Shown in pieces: positions 1-8,018 of a DNA stretch of 40,852 bases. The notes under the pieces are model-generated. The model saw only the letters and a list, made by a program, of their open reading frames with translations. It was not told the origin of the DNA and did not search any database. The stretch is from Flavobacteriaceae bacterium (lineage in GTDB: Bacteria > Bacteroidota > Bacteroidia > Flavobacteriales > Flavobacteriaceae): NCBI GenBank assembly GCA_030835825.1, contig JAURRA010000023.1, forward strand, positions 1 to 40,852, given 5' to 3'. The position numbers and the translations under genes were made by a program. Every line of letters starts with the position of its first letter. The first letter of the stretch is position 1.

Positions 1-694
1 GCCCTAAAAATCTAAATTTGACAGTTTCCAAAAGTTGGTCTGTGTTGTATACTTCCATTTTTAGGGTGTTGTTGTCCTTCGACACTTCATTTAGAGGCAG
101 GTCAATAAACATAGTGCCTTCCACTTGACCTTGTTTGCCTAATTGTATGATTCTACCTTCGGGCACCGAGTGAATTATCCCTTGGGAATCAATTAATTGA
201 AACTTTAGTGACTCAAAGTCCTGATTAGTTTTATTGATAATATTATAGGTGTACACATTTCTAATATGATGTTTTTCCACTCTAGTGTACAATTGACCTG
301 GTAAGCGCAGCACAACGGTTTCAATATCTTTTCTAAGAACAACCATACTGACTAGCACGCCCAATAAAATGACCAAGACGACAGCGTAACCTATCATTCT
401 CAATGTTAATCGAAAAGGCTGCTTGTTTTTAATATTGTCTTCGCTGGCAAATTTGATTAGGCGAGGAGGGAGGTTTATGCTTTTCATCATATAGTCACAA
501 GCGTCGATGCAGGCTGTACAATTAACACATTCCAGTTGTGTGCCATGCCTTATGTCAATTCCAGTAGGACAAACTTGCACGCACTGATTGCAATCTATGC
601 AATGACCATAGGTGCTTTCGTTTCTATTTTCTTTTTTTTGAAGTTTTTTTCGCCCAGACAGGCCTTGCCTTATCAGTATGCACAATAAGCGCAT
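1..694 (-). CDS. ccoG: CcoG/FixG-type 4Fe-4S protein, C-terminal half only
   Basis: CcoG (FixG/RdxA) is a membrane ferredoxin needed for copper handling during cbb3 oxidase assembly. The frame shows a dicluster ferredoxin segment (CIDCNQCVQVCP, then CVNCTACIDACD), one membrane helix (around MIGYAVVLVILLGVLV) and an Ig-like FixG_C domain reaching KFRFLG at the window edge, where CcoG proteins are close to their end. The frame is open from base 742, just after an in-frame TGA at 743-745; the first ATG is at 694. CcoG normally has about 230 more N-terminal residues, with several helices and a CGxxCPQ-type segment. None of that is present, because the next gene upstream ends at 739. It is therefore either a 5'-truncated gene or remnant, or a recombination or assembly junction. 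Family assignment is confident; function is doubtful. Confidence 0.75.
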   Translation of the reverse strand, partial: MRLLCILIRQGLSGRKKLQKKENRNESTYGHCIDCNQCVQVCPTGIDIRHGTQLECVNCTACIDACDYMMKSINLPPRLIKFASEDNIKNKQPFRLTLRMIGYAVVLVILLGVLVSMVVLRKDIETVVLRLPGQLYTRVEKHHIRNVYTYNIINKTNQDFESLKFQLIDSQGIIHSVPEGRIIQLGKQGQVEGTMFIDLPLNEVSKDNNTLKMEVYNTDQLLETVKFRFLG

Positions 695-738
695 AATAAT
701 AAACAACACCGGCGCTCTCAGAGCAAGATCCTCCTCAG

Positions 739-3700
739 TTAATCAATAGTTTGGAATGTACTTACTTCCTTAAACGGTGATAAGTCTAACTCGCGTATTA
801 ACGATTGATAGTTTGCCCAGTCTTTGTCAAAATAATTGTTCGTCTGATTCAGAGCGTCATTAAGGGCGTTCTTAGCTTGATCAACGAGCTGTAACTCCGT
901 AGTGGTAAGTCCGGCGGGTCTAGACGCGACATAGGACTGAGCGCTGTACATTCGCGACACTATAGATACCTCAGGATTGCGTGTAATTCCTTGTCTGTCA
1001 TCTACCTTACCAATATATAAAGCTATAAGATTTTCAATTTTTTCACTTTCCTTTTTTGCCTGATCTAGGACATCTTTGTACTTGTCTTTGTCTAGTGCTT
1101 TCATGGACGCATCGAATTTTTCAATGATTCCAAGACTTTCCGACAATTGTTTGACAGCATCGGCAGCAGTTTGTTGCATGCGTTCCAATTCTTTGGCCAT
1201 GTCGAATTGCTCTTTCATGCCTTCCAAATCGTATTCCAATCTAGGGTCTAATTCAACCACCATTTGGGTGTCAACGCTTAAACTATCTCTCGACAGCACC
1301 ATTTTATAGGTTCCCGGAAGCACCGTTACGCCGCCTGATTCATTTCTTGAAGAGCGGCTTCGTCGTGAAGGCCGGTCGACCCCTTTCTCATCTAATCTCC
1401 ACAGCCAAGTATAGACACCAGATTGTTTCGGGGCTGCTCGTTTCAAATGTCTAATTTCTTGGTCGCCTTTGTAAATTTTGAGATGTAAAGAATCTTTGGC
1501 CATTGCAGTCGTATCAACCTGCACAAAATAAGATAATCGACCACCACCCACTCTGTTTTCGCCATTATACAAATCGTCAGCACCAAATCTGCTTCCAGTC
1601 GGTTGCTGATAAGCCGCTAAATAGGCTGTCGGAGGTTCGAACACTGCGATGGACTCATTAATCAATTGTGTGTTCTTGGCCATGGCACGTAAGGGACGTA
1701 TGTCGTCTAAGACCCAATGCGATCGACCAAAGGTTGCGATAATCAAATCGTCCTCTCTCGGATGAATTACCATATCCTTTACAGAAACCGTCGGAAAGCC
1801 ATTGGTCCATTTCACCCAGTTATCACCAGCATCTATGCTTACATAAAGTCCATCGTCTGTTCCTAGAAATAATAAATTAGGTTCCTGACTATCTTGTACA
1901 ACCGATAAAGCATAGCTTTGGGTGTCTTCCGATGACACAATACGCTCCCATTTCTTTCCATAGTTGGCTGTTCTATAGACATAAGGTTCAAAATTGAATC
2001 GTCTGTAATCATTTGCTACGAGTAAGGCCTCTCCGGGGTTGTTTGCAGATGCCTTAATTTGGGCAATCCAACTACCTTCTGGCAGACCTTTCAATCCTTT
2101 ACTGACATCTTCCCAAGTCACTCCACCATCTCGGGTGATATGAGCGCGGCCATCGTCAGTACCTACCCATAGCATATTTGGTTCGGTGGGCGATGGTTCA
2201 ATGACTAATATGGTGCAATGATTTTCTGCACCCGTTGCATCCATTGTAAGGCCTCCACTTTCAGCTTGCTTCAATTTTTCTGGATCATTGGTAGTGAGAT
2301 CACCGGATACGAGAGACCAGGTTAATCCTTTGTCTGTTGACTTATGTACAAATTGGCTGCCAAAATATAAAGTGTTGTCGTTGAAGGGATCTATATTAAT
2401 AGCAGCATTCCAGTTAAAACGCAATACCATTTTTGGATCTGGATGGGTTGGACGGACAGAGTAGTTGTTTCCTGTTTGCCAATCGTATCGTGCTACAAAT
2501 CCTTGCTGACTCATGGTCCATCCATATCGGGAATCTGAGGGATCTGGCACAACATCGAAGCCGTCTCCAAATGAGATTTCTTGCCAATAGGAATTGCGAA
2601 TACCTTGATCTCGCCAGACATAGGCTGGGCCTCGCCATGACCCATTGTCTTGCATACCGCCGTAAATATTATAGGGAATGTCATTATCTACATTGACATG
2701 GTAAAATTGTCCAACGGGTAAGTTACCTATGAAGCGCCATGTTTTACCGCCATCTCTGGTGATGTTCAACCCTCCATCGTTGCCGTCAATCATAAACTGA
2801 CCATTATTAGGATGGATCCACCAGGCGTGATGATCGGGATGTACCCCATTGCTAACCCCATACGCAGGCATAAGTGATTCAAATTTTTTACCGCCATCTT
2901 CACTTTTGTTGACATAAGTAAATACGGAATACACCCGATTTTCATTTTCAGGATCTACAAAAATATCTGAATAATAAAATGGTCTATTGCCAATATCGTT
3001 ATTGTCATTGACTTTTGTCCAATTAAACCCACCATCGTTACTGCGATACAAGGCATTTTTCTTGGCTTCTACTAAGGCATAAACGACATTGGGCTTGTTT
3101 GAGGCTATAGCCAGCCCAATTCTACCAAGCTCTCCTTTCGGTAGACCATCTTCATCAGTCAGTTGTTTCCAGTTTTCACCTCCGTCGTGCGTCATAAATA
3201 GACCCGACCCAGTGCCCCCAGATTTAAAAAACCATGGATCGCGTTTATGTTCCCACATGGCTGCAATGAGTTTGTTTGGATTGGTGGGGTCCATCACCAA
3301 GTCGGCTGCCCCACTCGATGCGTTGGTAGAAAGGATCAGATCCCAGCTTTGTCCACCATTTGTTGTTTTATATATCCCACGTTCTGGATGAACTCCCCAA
3401 GGCGAGCCAATGGCACCTACATAAATAATATCAGAATTTGTAGGGTCTACAATGACTCTATGAATATGACGAGTTTTTTCAAGCCCCATTAAAATCCAAT
3501 TCTTACCACCGTCTAAAGATTTATAGATACCGTAACCACCATTTAAACTATTTCTTGGATTACCTTCACCAGTACCTACCCAAATTACGCTAGGATTGGA
3601 TTGATCAATGGCAACAGCACCAACAGAAGCTGTTGCTTCGTTCTCAAAAATAGGTTCCCATTTCACACCTCCCGAAGTCGATTTCCACAATCCCCCAGAA

Positions 3701-3912
3701 GCTGTTCCAGCGTAGATAATATCAGGATTTGAGGTAACTACGTCGATAGCAGTGACCCTTCCCGACATCCCTCCCGGGCCAACATTTCGGGGTGTCATCT
3801 CCTTGACCAACTCCAGATCAAGAGGTTGTGCGGATAATAATCCAGTAAACAGTAAAAACGATAGAATTAAAGACAATAGGTAAGGGGTGCTGGCGGTGGT
3901 TGTGTTTCTCAT
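739..3912 (-). CDS. Secreted BNR/Asp-box (VPS10/sortilin-like) beta-propeller protein
   Basis: This 1057-residue protein has a signal peptide (hydrophobic stretch ending near LLSAQ, about residue 29), so it is exported. The first 750 or so residues carry about eleven Asp-box turns of the S/T-x-D-x-G-x-x-W type, for example SLDGGKNW, TTNGGQSW, THDGGENW, SNDGGFNW, TRDGGKTW and SIDAGDNW. These mark the beta-propeller of the BNR/sortilin_Vps10 superfamily. After it come a beta-rich segment and a coiled-coil-like helical region (about 905-985). I see no T9SS sorting domain. Large proteins of this kind are common in Bacteroidota and often labelled glycosyl hydrolase, but the Asp boxes are structural and no sialidase active site is evident. 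The gene lies 17 bases after a TolB-like gene and is probably co-transcribed with it. The substrate is unknown. Confidence 0.85.
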   Translation of the reverse strand: MRNTTTASTPYLLSLILSFLLFTGLLSAQPLDLELVKEMTPRNVGPGGMSGRVTAIDVVTSNPDIIYAGTASGGLWKSTSGGVKWEPIFENEATASVGAVAIDQSNPSVIWVGTGEGNPRNSLNGGYGIYKSLDGGKNWILMGLEKTRHIHRVIVDPTNSDIIYVGAIGSPWGVHPERGIYKTTNGGQSWDLILSTNASSGAADLVMDPTNPNKLIAAMWEHKRDPWFFKSGGTGSGLFMTHDGGENWKQLTDEDGLPKGELGRIGLAIASNKPNVVYALVEAKKNALYRSNDGGFNWTKVNDNNDIGNRPFYYSDIFVDPENENRVYSVFTYVNKSEDGGKKFESLMPAYGVSNGVHPDHHAWWIHPNNGQFMIDGNDGGLNITRDGGKTWRFIGNLPVGQFYHVNVDNDIPYNIYGGMQDNGSWRGPAYVWRDQGIRNSYWQEISFGDGFDVVPDPSDSRYGWTMSQQGFVARYDWQTGNNYSVRPTHPDPKMVLRFNWNAAINIDPFNDNTLYFGSQFVHKSTDKGLTWSLVSGDLTTNDPEKLKQAESGGLTMDATGAENHCTILVIEPSPTEPNMLWVGTDDGRAHITRDGGVTWEDVSKGLKGLPEGSWIAQIKASANNPGEALLVANDYRRFNFEPYVYRTANYGKKWERIVSSEDTQSYALSVVQDSQEPNLLFLGTDDGLYVSIDAGDNWVKWTNGFPTVSVKDMVIHPREDDLIIATFGRSHWVLDDIRPLRAMAKNTQLINESIAVFEPPTAYLAAYQQPTGSRFGADDLYNGENRVGGGRLSYFVQVDTTAMAKDSLHLKIYKGDQEIRHLKRAAPKQSGVYTWLWRLDEKGVDRPSRRSRSSRNESGGVTVLPGTYKMVLSRDSLSVDTQMVVELDPRLEYDLEGMKEQFDMAKELERMQQTAADAVKQLSESLGIIEKFDASMKALDKDKYKDVLDQAKKESEKIENLIALYIGKVDDRQGITRNPEVSIVSRMYSAQSYVASRPAGLTTTELQLVDQAKNALNDALNQTNNYFDKDWANYQSLIRELDLSPFKEVSTFQTID

Positions 3913-3929
3913 AAAGTGGCATTTTAATC

Positions 3930-4835
3930 TTAATTCATTTTATTATTAGTGCTTCGTTCTGCAACAAAGGCAAAATATTTTCCAGAAGGACTTACAGTTA
4001 CTCTAGTGATATTGGTCAGTCCAAAGGGACTCATATCTTGGACTAAGGTCCATCGATCAGGGACTGAAGGATCAAAGATGTATAGTTTGCTTCCCTGTCC
4101 CATTATAATTTGTCCCCAAGGAGTCCAACAAAAATCCTCACTATTTTCTATTGTTTCAACAATGAAATGGGACTTTTTGTTGGTTACATCGAGGCCAACG
4201 ATTTGATTGGGGAGTACTTTTTTTGAAACATAGGTAATGTAGTTTGGCATAAAATCGTCATCCTTCCCTGCAGGTCGCAGATGCAAGCTCCTTCCAATTT
4301 GATTGTCTAATACCTCTGCCTTTTTCGAATCTATATGATGCTTGGCTAGCGATAGACCGTCGTCTATTAATATGGCGGCATACATTTCATTTGTATTGAC
4401 CCAAACTTGATAACCTATAATAGGATCAGATACCAAAGTTTTGATATATGTCCCCGTTGTTGTGTAGCTGGCTAGAAACTGCTCAGCGTTGGTTTCTAAT
4501 CGTATGGCTGCAATGTGATTTTGGTTGGGAATCGATTGAGGCGAATATTCACTGCCTGTAGTATTGGTGAGCCACTCTTTGACCTTCTCAGATATGCTAT
4601 ATCGCACAATGTCGGTTTGACCATTTCGGGTGCCAGCGAAGAGCACTGTGTTGTCCGATTCGAAAAAGGGCTGGTTGTTGTATCCAGATGCTTCAGAAAT
4701 TAATTCTGGTGCAGTAAGTTGTATTGATTGATCGGTGTCGAAAACTTGACACAAATAGACCTGTGAAAAGCTGGTCTGGCATCTCAAAGCATTGAAGTAA
4801 GCCAAGAAAGCGATGAGGAAAAGAGAAATCTTCAT
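3930..4835 (-). CDS. Secreted TolB/WD40-like beta-propeller protein
   Basis: This 301-residue protein has a signal peptide (MKISLFLIAFLAYFNALRC, cleavage near residue 19) and a body made of short beta repeats of the PD40/TolB type. Examples are NQPFFESDNTVLFAG near residue 53 and the closing VSPSGKYFAFVAE, a typical blade ending. No catalytic motif is visible, so a binding or scaffold role outside the cytoplasm is the most that can be inferred. It is first in a likely two-gene unit with the BNR protein 17 bases downstream. The 146 bases upstream separate it from the beta-oxidation operon and contain that operon's terminator. The propeller fold is likely; the specific function is not known. 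Confidence 0.75.
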   Translation of the reverse strand: MKISLFLIAFLAYFNALRCQTSFSQVYLCQVFDTDQSIQLTAPELISEASGYNNQPFFESDNTVLFAGTRNGQTDIVRYSISEKVKEWLTNTTGSEYSPQSIPNQNHIAAIRLETNAEQFLASYTTTGTYIKTLVSDPIIGYQVWVNTNEMYAAILIDDGLSLAKHHIDSKKAEVLDNQIGRSLHLRPAGKDDDFMPNYITYVSKKVLPNQIVGLDVTNKKSHFIVETIENSEDFCWTPWGQIIMGQGSKLYIFDPSVPDRWTLVQDMSPFGLTNITRVTVSPSGKYFAFVAERSTNNKMN

Positions 4836-4936
4836 GGCATAAATTTCAGTGAATATATGAAAATATTAGTTTTCAATTTGAATTGTTTCTATTTATTGAA
4901 AGATAGAACTACGATTATGGGCGAAGTCCATTAAAC

Positions 4937-4964
4937 AAAAAGCCCGCACTTAGGCGGGTTTTTA
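4937..4964 (-). terminator. Rho-independent terminator after the beta-oxidation operon
   Basis: GCCCGC (4942-4947) pairs with GCGGGT (4954-4959) around a six-base loop, and flanking A and T runs extend the stem. Read on the minus strand it ends in a T tract, 18 bases after the acyl-CoA dehydrogenase stop. The symmetric A and T runs could let it act in both directions. The rest of 4836-4981 shows no gene; a near match to the -7 element (TATCTTTC on the minus strand, 4898-4905) may belong to the TolB-like gene's promoter, but this is weak. Confidence 0.85.
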
Positions 4965-4981
4965 TAATGATCTAATTTGAA

Positions 4982-6787
4982 TTAGGCCAAAGTGTAGCCA
5001 TTGTCGTCGATTAATCGTTTGGCGATTTTGCTTCGGAGTTCAGCGACATTTGGTAAATTATGGTATTTGGTAAATCTCTTGAGTCCCATGAGCATCATGC
5101 GCTGTTCGTCGCCTTCAGACATTGAGGCGATCCCTTCTTTGGCCCTTTGAGAGATAATATCTACAGCTTGGTAGAGGTAGAGCTGAGCCATGGCCATCGG
5201 AACAGACTGATTTTCAGCGCCAAATCTTTTGATGTTTTTTTCAACTCTGAGCAATCCAGATTCAGCCATATAAATTTCTATGAGAATGTCTGCAGCTGCT
5301 AATAGGAGTTGTTGGTGTTGCTCTAAATCTGTGCCATATTTTTGAACTCCAGACCCAGCGACCATCAAAAAAACTTTCTTTAACCTTTGTAACAAGTCCT
5401 TTTCTTCAGCTAGGGGTTCAGAAAAATCGGGTAAGTCGAATGAAGGGATGCCAGTTAGCTCGTCCGCTACTTTCATTGCAGGACCTAACAAATCAACATG
5501 ACCTTTCATAGCCTTTTTGATGAGCATCCCCACGCTTAGCATGCGGTTAATTTCATTCGTTCCCTCATAAATTCTTGCGATTCTCGCATCGCGCCATGGT
5601 GCTTCCATTGGTGCGTCTTCTGAGAATCCCATGCCACCATAAATTTGCAAACCTTCATCGGCACAGTTTTGCATATCTTCAGAAACCGCTACTTTTAGTA
5701 TAGAACATTCGATGACATATTCTTCAACGCCTTTTAATTCAGATTCTTGATGGCTGTTGCCGTCTTTGATTCTGGCTGCTACACGGTCTTCTATATCCTT
5801 TGCTGCTCTATATGATGCTGCCTCGCCAACATAGGCGCTTGTGGCCATTTCAGATAATTTTTTTTGGATAGCACCAAAACTGGATATCGGTGTGTCAAAT
5901 TGAATGCGTTCATTGGCATATTTGGTAGCCGTATCTGTCACACGACGTTGCGCATCCAATTCAGCAGCAGCCAGTTTGATACGTCCTACATTGAGAGCGT
6001 TCATTGCTATTTTAAATCCATTACCCCTTTCAGAAAGCATATTTTCGGCAGGTACTAGAGTGTCATTGAAAAATACTTGACGCGTAGAGGAAGATCGGAT
6101 ACCTAGTTTGTGCTCTTCTTCACCCATACTGATTCCATTGGTGGGGTCATTTTCTACTATAAACCCAGTAATATTTCTATCATCTTCGATTCTTGCGAAG
6201 ACAATGAACAGGTTGCAAAATCCAGCATTAGAAATCCACATTTTCTGACCAGTAATTTTGTAATGGCTGCCATCTTCTGTGAGTATTGCTTTGGTTTTGC
6301 CAGAATTGGCATCACTTCCTGCTCCTGGTTCCGTCAAACAATAGGCTCCAAACCATTCGCCGGTGGCCAATTTAGTAACGTATTTTTGTTTTTGTTCTTC
6401 GGTGCCGTATAAGGTGATTGGCATAGTTCCAATTCCTGTATGAGCTCCAAAAGCGGTACTGAAAGAACCTGTGCCGCTCGAAATGTAATCACACACTAGC
6501 ATGGTTGAGACAAATCCCATGCCCATACCACCATAGGCCTGTGGTACAGAAATCCCTAAAAAACCCAGTTGTCCTGCCTTCTGCATGACTTCTTTGGTCA
6601 GGTCATAGTCTTTACTTTCGAAGCGAGCCCTATGTGGGATAATTTCTCTGTCATTAAATTCCTTTACAGCATCTCGCATCATTTTGTGTTCCTCACTGAA
6701 GTCCTCAGGGGTGAAAACGGCATCACAAGGGGTTTCTTTAATAATAAATTCACCTCCTCTGGTAATGAAATCGGTAGTTTTTAACAT
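4982..6787 (-). CDS. Acyl-CoA dehydrogenase
   Basis: A 601-residue FAD-dependent acyl-CoA dehydrogenase that catalyses the first oxidation step of fatty-acid beta-oxidation (acyl-CoA to trans-2-enoyl-CoA). N-terminal helical domain about 30-145; middle beta domain with the signatures AYCLTEPGAGSDA (149-160) and QKMWISNAGF (181-190); C-terminal helical domain with the arginine-containing stretch around LNVGRIKLAAAE. The catalytic base is predicted as Glu408 in YEGTNEI. About 150 extra C-terminal residues follow, matching the long form usual in Bacteroidota and resembling the VLCAD extension. It is last in the operon, 24 bases after the thiolase gene, and is followed by a strong terminator. The chain length of the substrate cannot be told from sequence. 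Confidence 0.95.
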   Translation of the reverse strand: MLKTTDFITRGGEFIIKETPCDAVFTPEDFSEEHKMMRDAVKEFNDREIIPHRARFESKDYDLTKEVMQKAGQLGFLGISVPQAYGGMGMGFVSTMLVCDYISSGTGSFSTAFGAHTGIGTMPITLYGTEEQKQKYVTKLATGEWFGAYCLTEPGAGSDANSGKTKAILTEDGSHYKITGQKMWISNAGFCNLFIVFARIEDDRNITGFIVENDPTNGISMGEEEHKLGIRSSSTRQVFFNDTLVPAENMLSERGNGFKIAMNALNVGRIKLAAAELDAQRRVTDTATKYANERIQFDTPISSFGAIQKKLSEMATSAYVGEAASYRAAKDIEDRVAARIKDGNSHQESELKGVEEYVIECSILKVAVSEDMQNCADEGLQIYGGMGFSEDAPMEAPWRDARIARIYEGTNEINRMLSVGMLIKKAMKGHVDLLGPAMKVADELTGIPSFDLPDFSEPLAEEKDLLQRLKKVFLMVAGSGVQKYGTDLEQHQQLLLAAADILIEIYMAESGLLRVEKNIKRFGAENQSVPMAMAQLYLYQAVDIISQRAKEGIASMSEGDEQRMMLMGLKRFTKYHNLPNVAELRSKIAKRLIDDNGYTLA

Positions 6788-6811
6788 GATTTTAGGTTTA
6801 AAGTATTTGGA

Positions 6812-8005
6812 TTAATTTAAAAACTCGAATATACCTGCGGCTCCTTGGCCAGTGCCAACACACATGGTTACCATGCCGTATTTTCCAGTCATTTGTTGCT
6901 TTTTCATTTCATCAAATAATTGAACTGATAATTTGGTACCCGAGCAGCCTAATGGGTGACCCAATGCTATCGCACCACCATTGACATTGACAATGTCTTG
7001 ATTGAGATCTAGAGTTCTTATTACTGCTAATGATTGTGAGGCAAAAGCTTCGTTAAGTTCAATTAGAGACAAGTCGTTTTGAGATAGTCCAGCTTGTTTT
7101 AAGGCTTTTGGAATGGCTTTGACAGGTCCAATTCCCATAATTCTTGGCTCAACACCAACGGCAGTATAGCTGACCATTCGTGCGATAGGTTCTAGGTTCA
7201 ATTCTTTGACCATTTGTTCGCTCATGACCATAACAAAAGCAGCCCCATCACTCATCTGAGAAGAATTTCCTGCGGTTACGCTACCATTATTGGCAAAAAC
7301 TGGACTCAGTTTACCTAAAGCCTCCAAGGTTGTATCGGCTCTAGGACCTTCATCCTGTGCTACGATGTAAGATTTTGTTACTTTTTTACCTTGATCATCA
7401 ATGTAAACCTGTTCTACATCGATGGGTACAATTTGGTCAGCAAATCTATTTTCTTGTAAAGCCTTTAAGGCTTTTTGGTGTGATGCCAATGCGAAAGCAT
7501 CTTGGTCATCACGAGATACTTTGAACTGATTAGCAACTGCCTCAGCTGTTAGACCCATTCCCCAGTAATAATCTTCATGACCGTCCTTGGCCAATTGGTA
7601 ATCTGGAACAGGTTTGTAGCCGCCCATTGGGATATAGCTCATACTTTCTACACCACCTGCAATAATGCATTGAGCCATCCCAGATTGAATTTTAGCTACG
7701 GCCATACTGATGGTTTCCAAACCTGAGGCGCAATATCGATTTACGGTTACCCCAGCCACTTCCTCCGATTTCAATCCCATAAGAGAAATTAGTCGAGCGA
7801 TGTTAAGACCTTGTTCGGCCTCGGGCATGGCATTACCTACTATAACATCATCAATTCTTGAAATATCAAAATCTGGTAATTGAGACATCAGATAGGCGAT
7901 GGTTTCCGCGGCTAATTCATCAGGTCTTTTAAATCTAAAAAGTCCTTTTGGGGCCTTTCCTACAGCCGTTCTATAGCCTTTAACAATATATGCAGTTGTC
8001 GTCAT
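6812..8005 (-). CDS. fadA: Acetyl-CoA C-acyltransferase (3-ketoacyl-CoA thiolase)
   Basis: A 397-residue thiolase that cleaves 3-ketoacyl-CoA with CoA, the last step of the beta-oxidation cycle. The acyl-accepting cysteine is Cys92 in NRYCASGLET. Other family signatures are GGVESMSYIPMGG, NEAFASQS, GGAIALGHPLGCSGT with the catalytic histidine, and MCVGTGQGA with the second active-site cysteine. The length is normal for the family. It lies 13 bases after the hydroxyacyl-CoA dehydrogenase/hydratase gene, so the two probably form the trifunctional pair equivalent to FadA/FadB or FadA/FadN. A biosynthetic acetoacetyl-CoA thiolase is the alternative, but the neighbours argue for degradation. Confidence 0.95.
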   Translation of the reverse strand: MTTTAYIVKGYRTAVGKAPKGLFRFKRPDELAAETIAYLMSQLPDFDISRIDDVIVGNAMPEAEQGLNIARLISLMGLKSEEVAGVTVNRYCASGLETISMAVAKIQSGMAQCIIAGGVESMSYIPMGGYKPVPDYQLAKDGHEDYYWGMGLTAEAVANQFKVSRDDQDAFALASHQKALKALQENRFADQIVPIDVEQVYIDDQGKKVTKSYIVAQDEGPRADTTLEALGKLSPVFANNGSVTAGNSSQMSDGAAFVMVMSEQMVKELNLEPIARMVSYTAVGVEPRIMGIGPVKAIPKALKQAGLSQNDLSLIELNEAFASQSLAVIRTLDLNQDIVNVNGGAIALGHPLGCSGTKLSVQLFDEMKKQQMTGKYGMVTMCVGTGQGAAGIFEFLN

Positions 8006-8018
8006 AATAATTTGGTCT

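Noticed and set aside
612-660. Possible frameshift in the A runs of ccoG, with a second frame that looks slightly like CcoG further upstream
   Set aside because: The resemblance is only about ten residues, and the CPYARFQ-type segment expected before it is absent, so I mention it in the finding but do not annotate it.
2414-3492. Several open frames of 60-100 codons inside the BNR protein gene, on both strands
   Set aside because: They overlap a well-supported gene, have no family resemblance and look like shadows of biased codon use.
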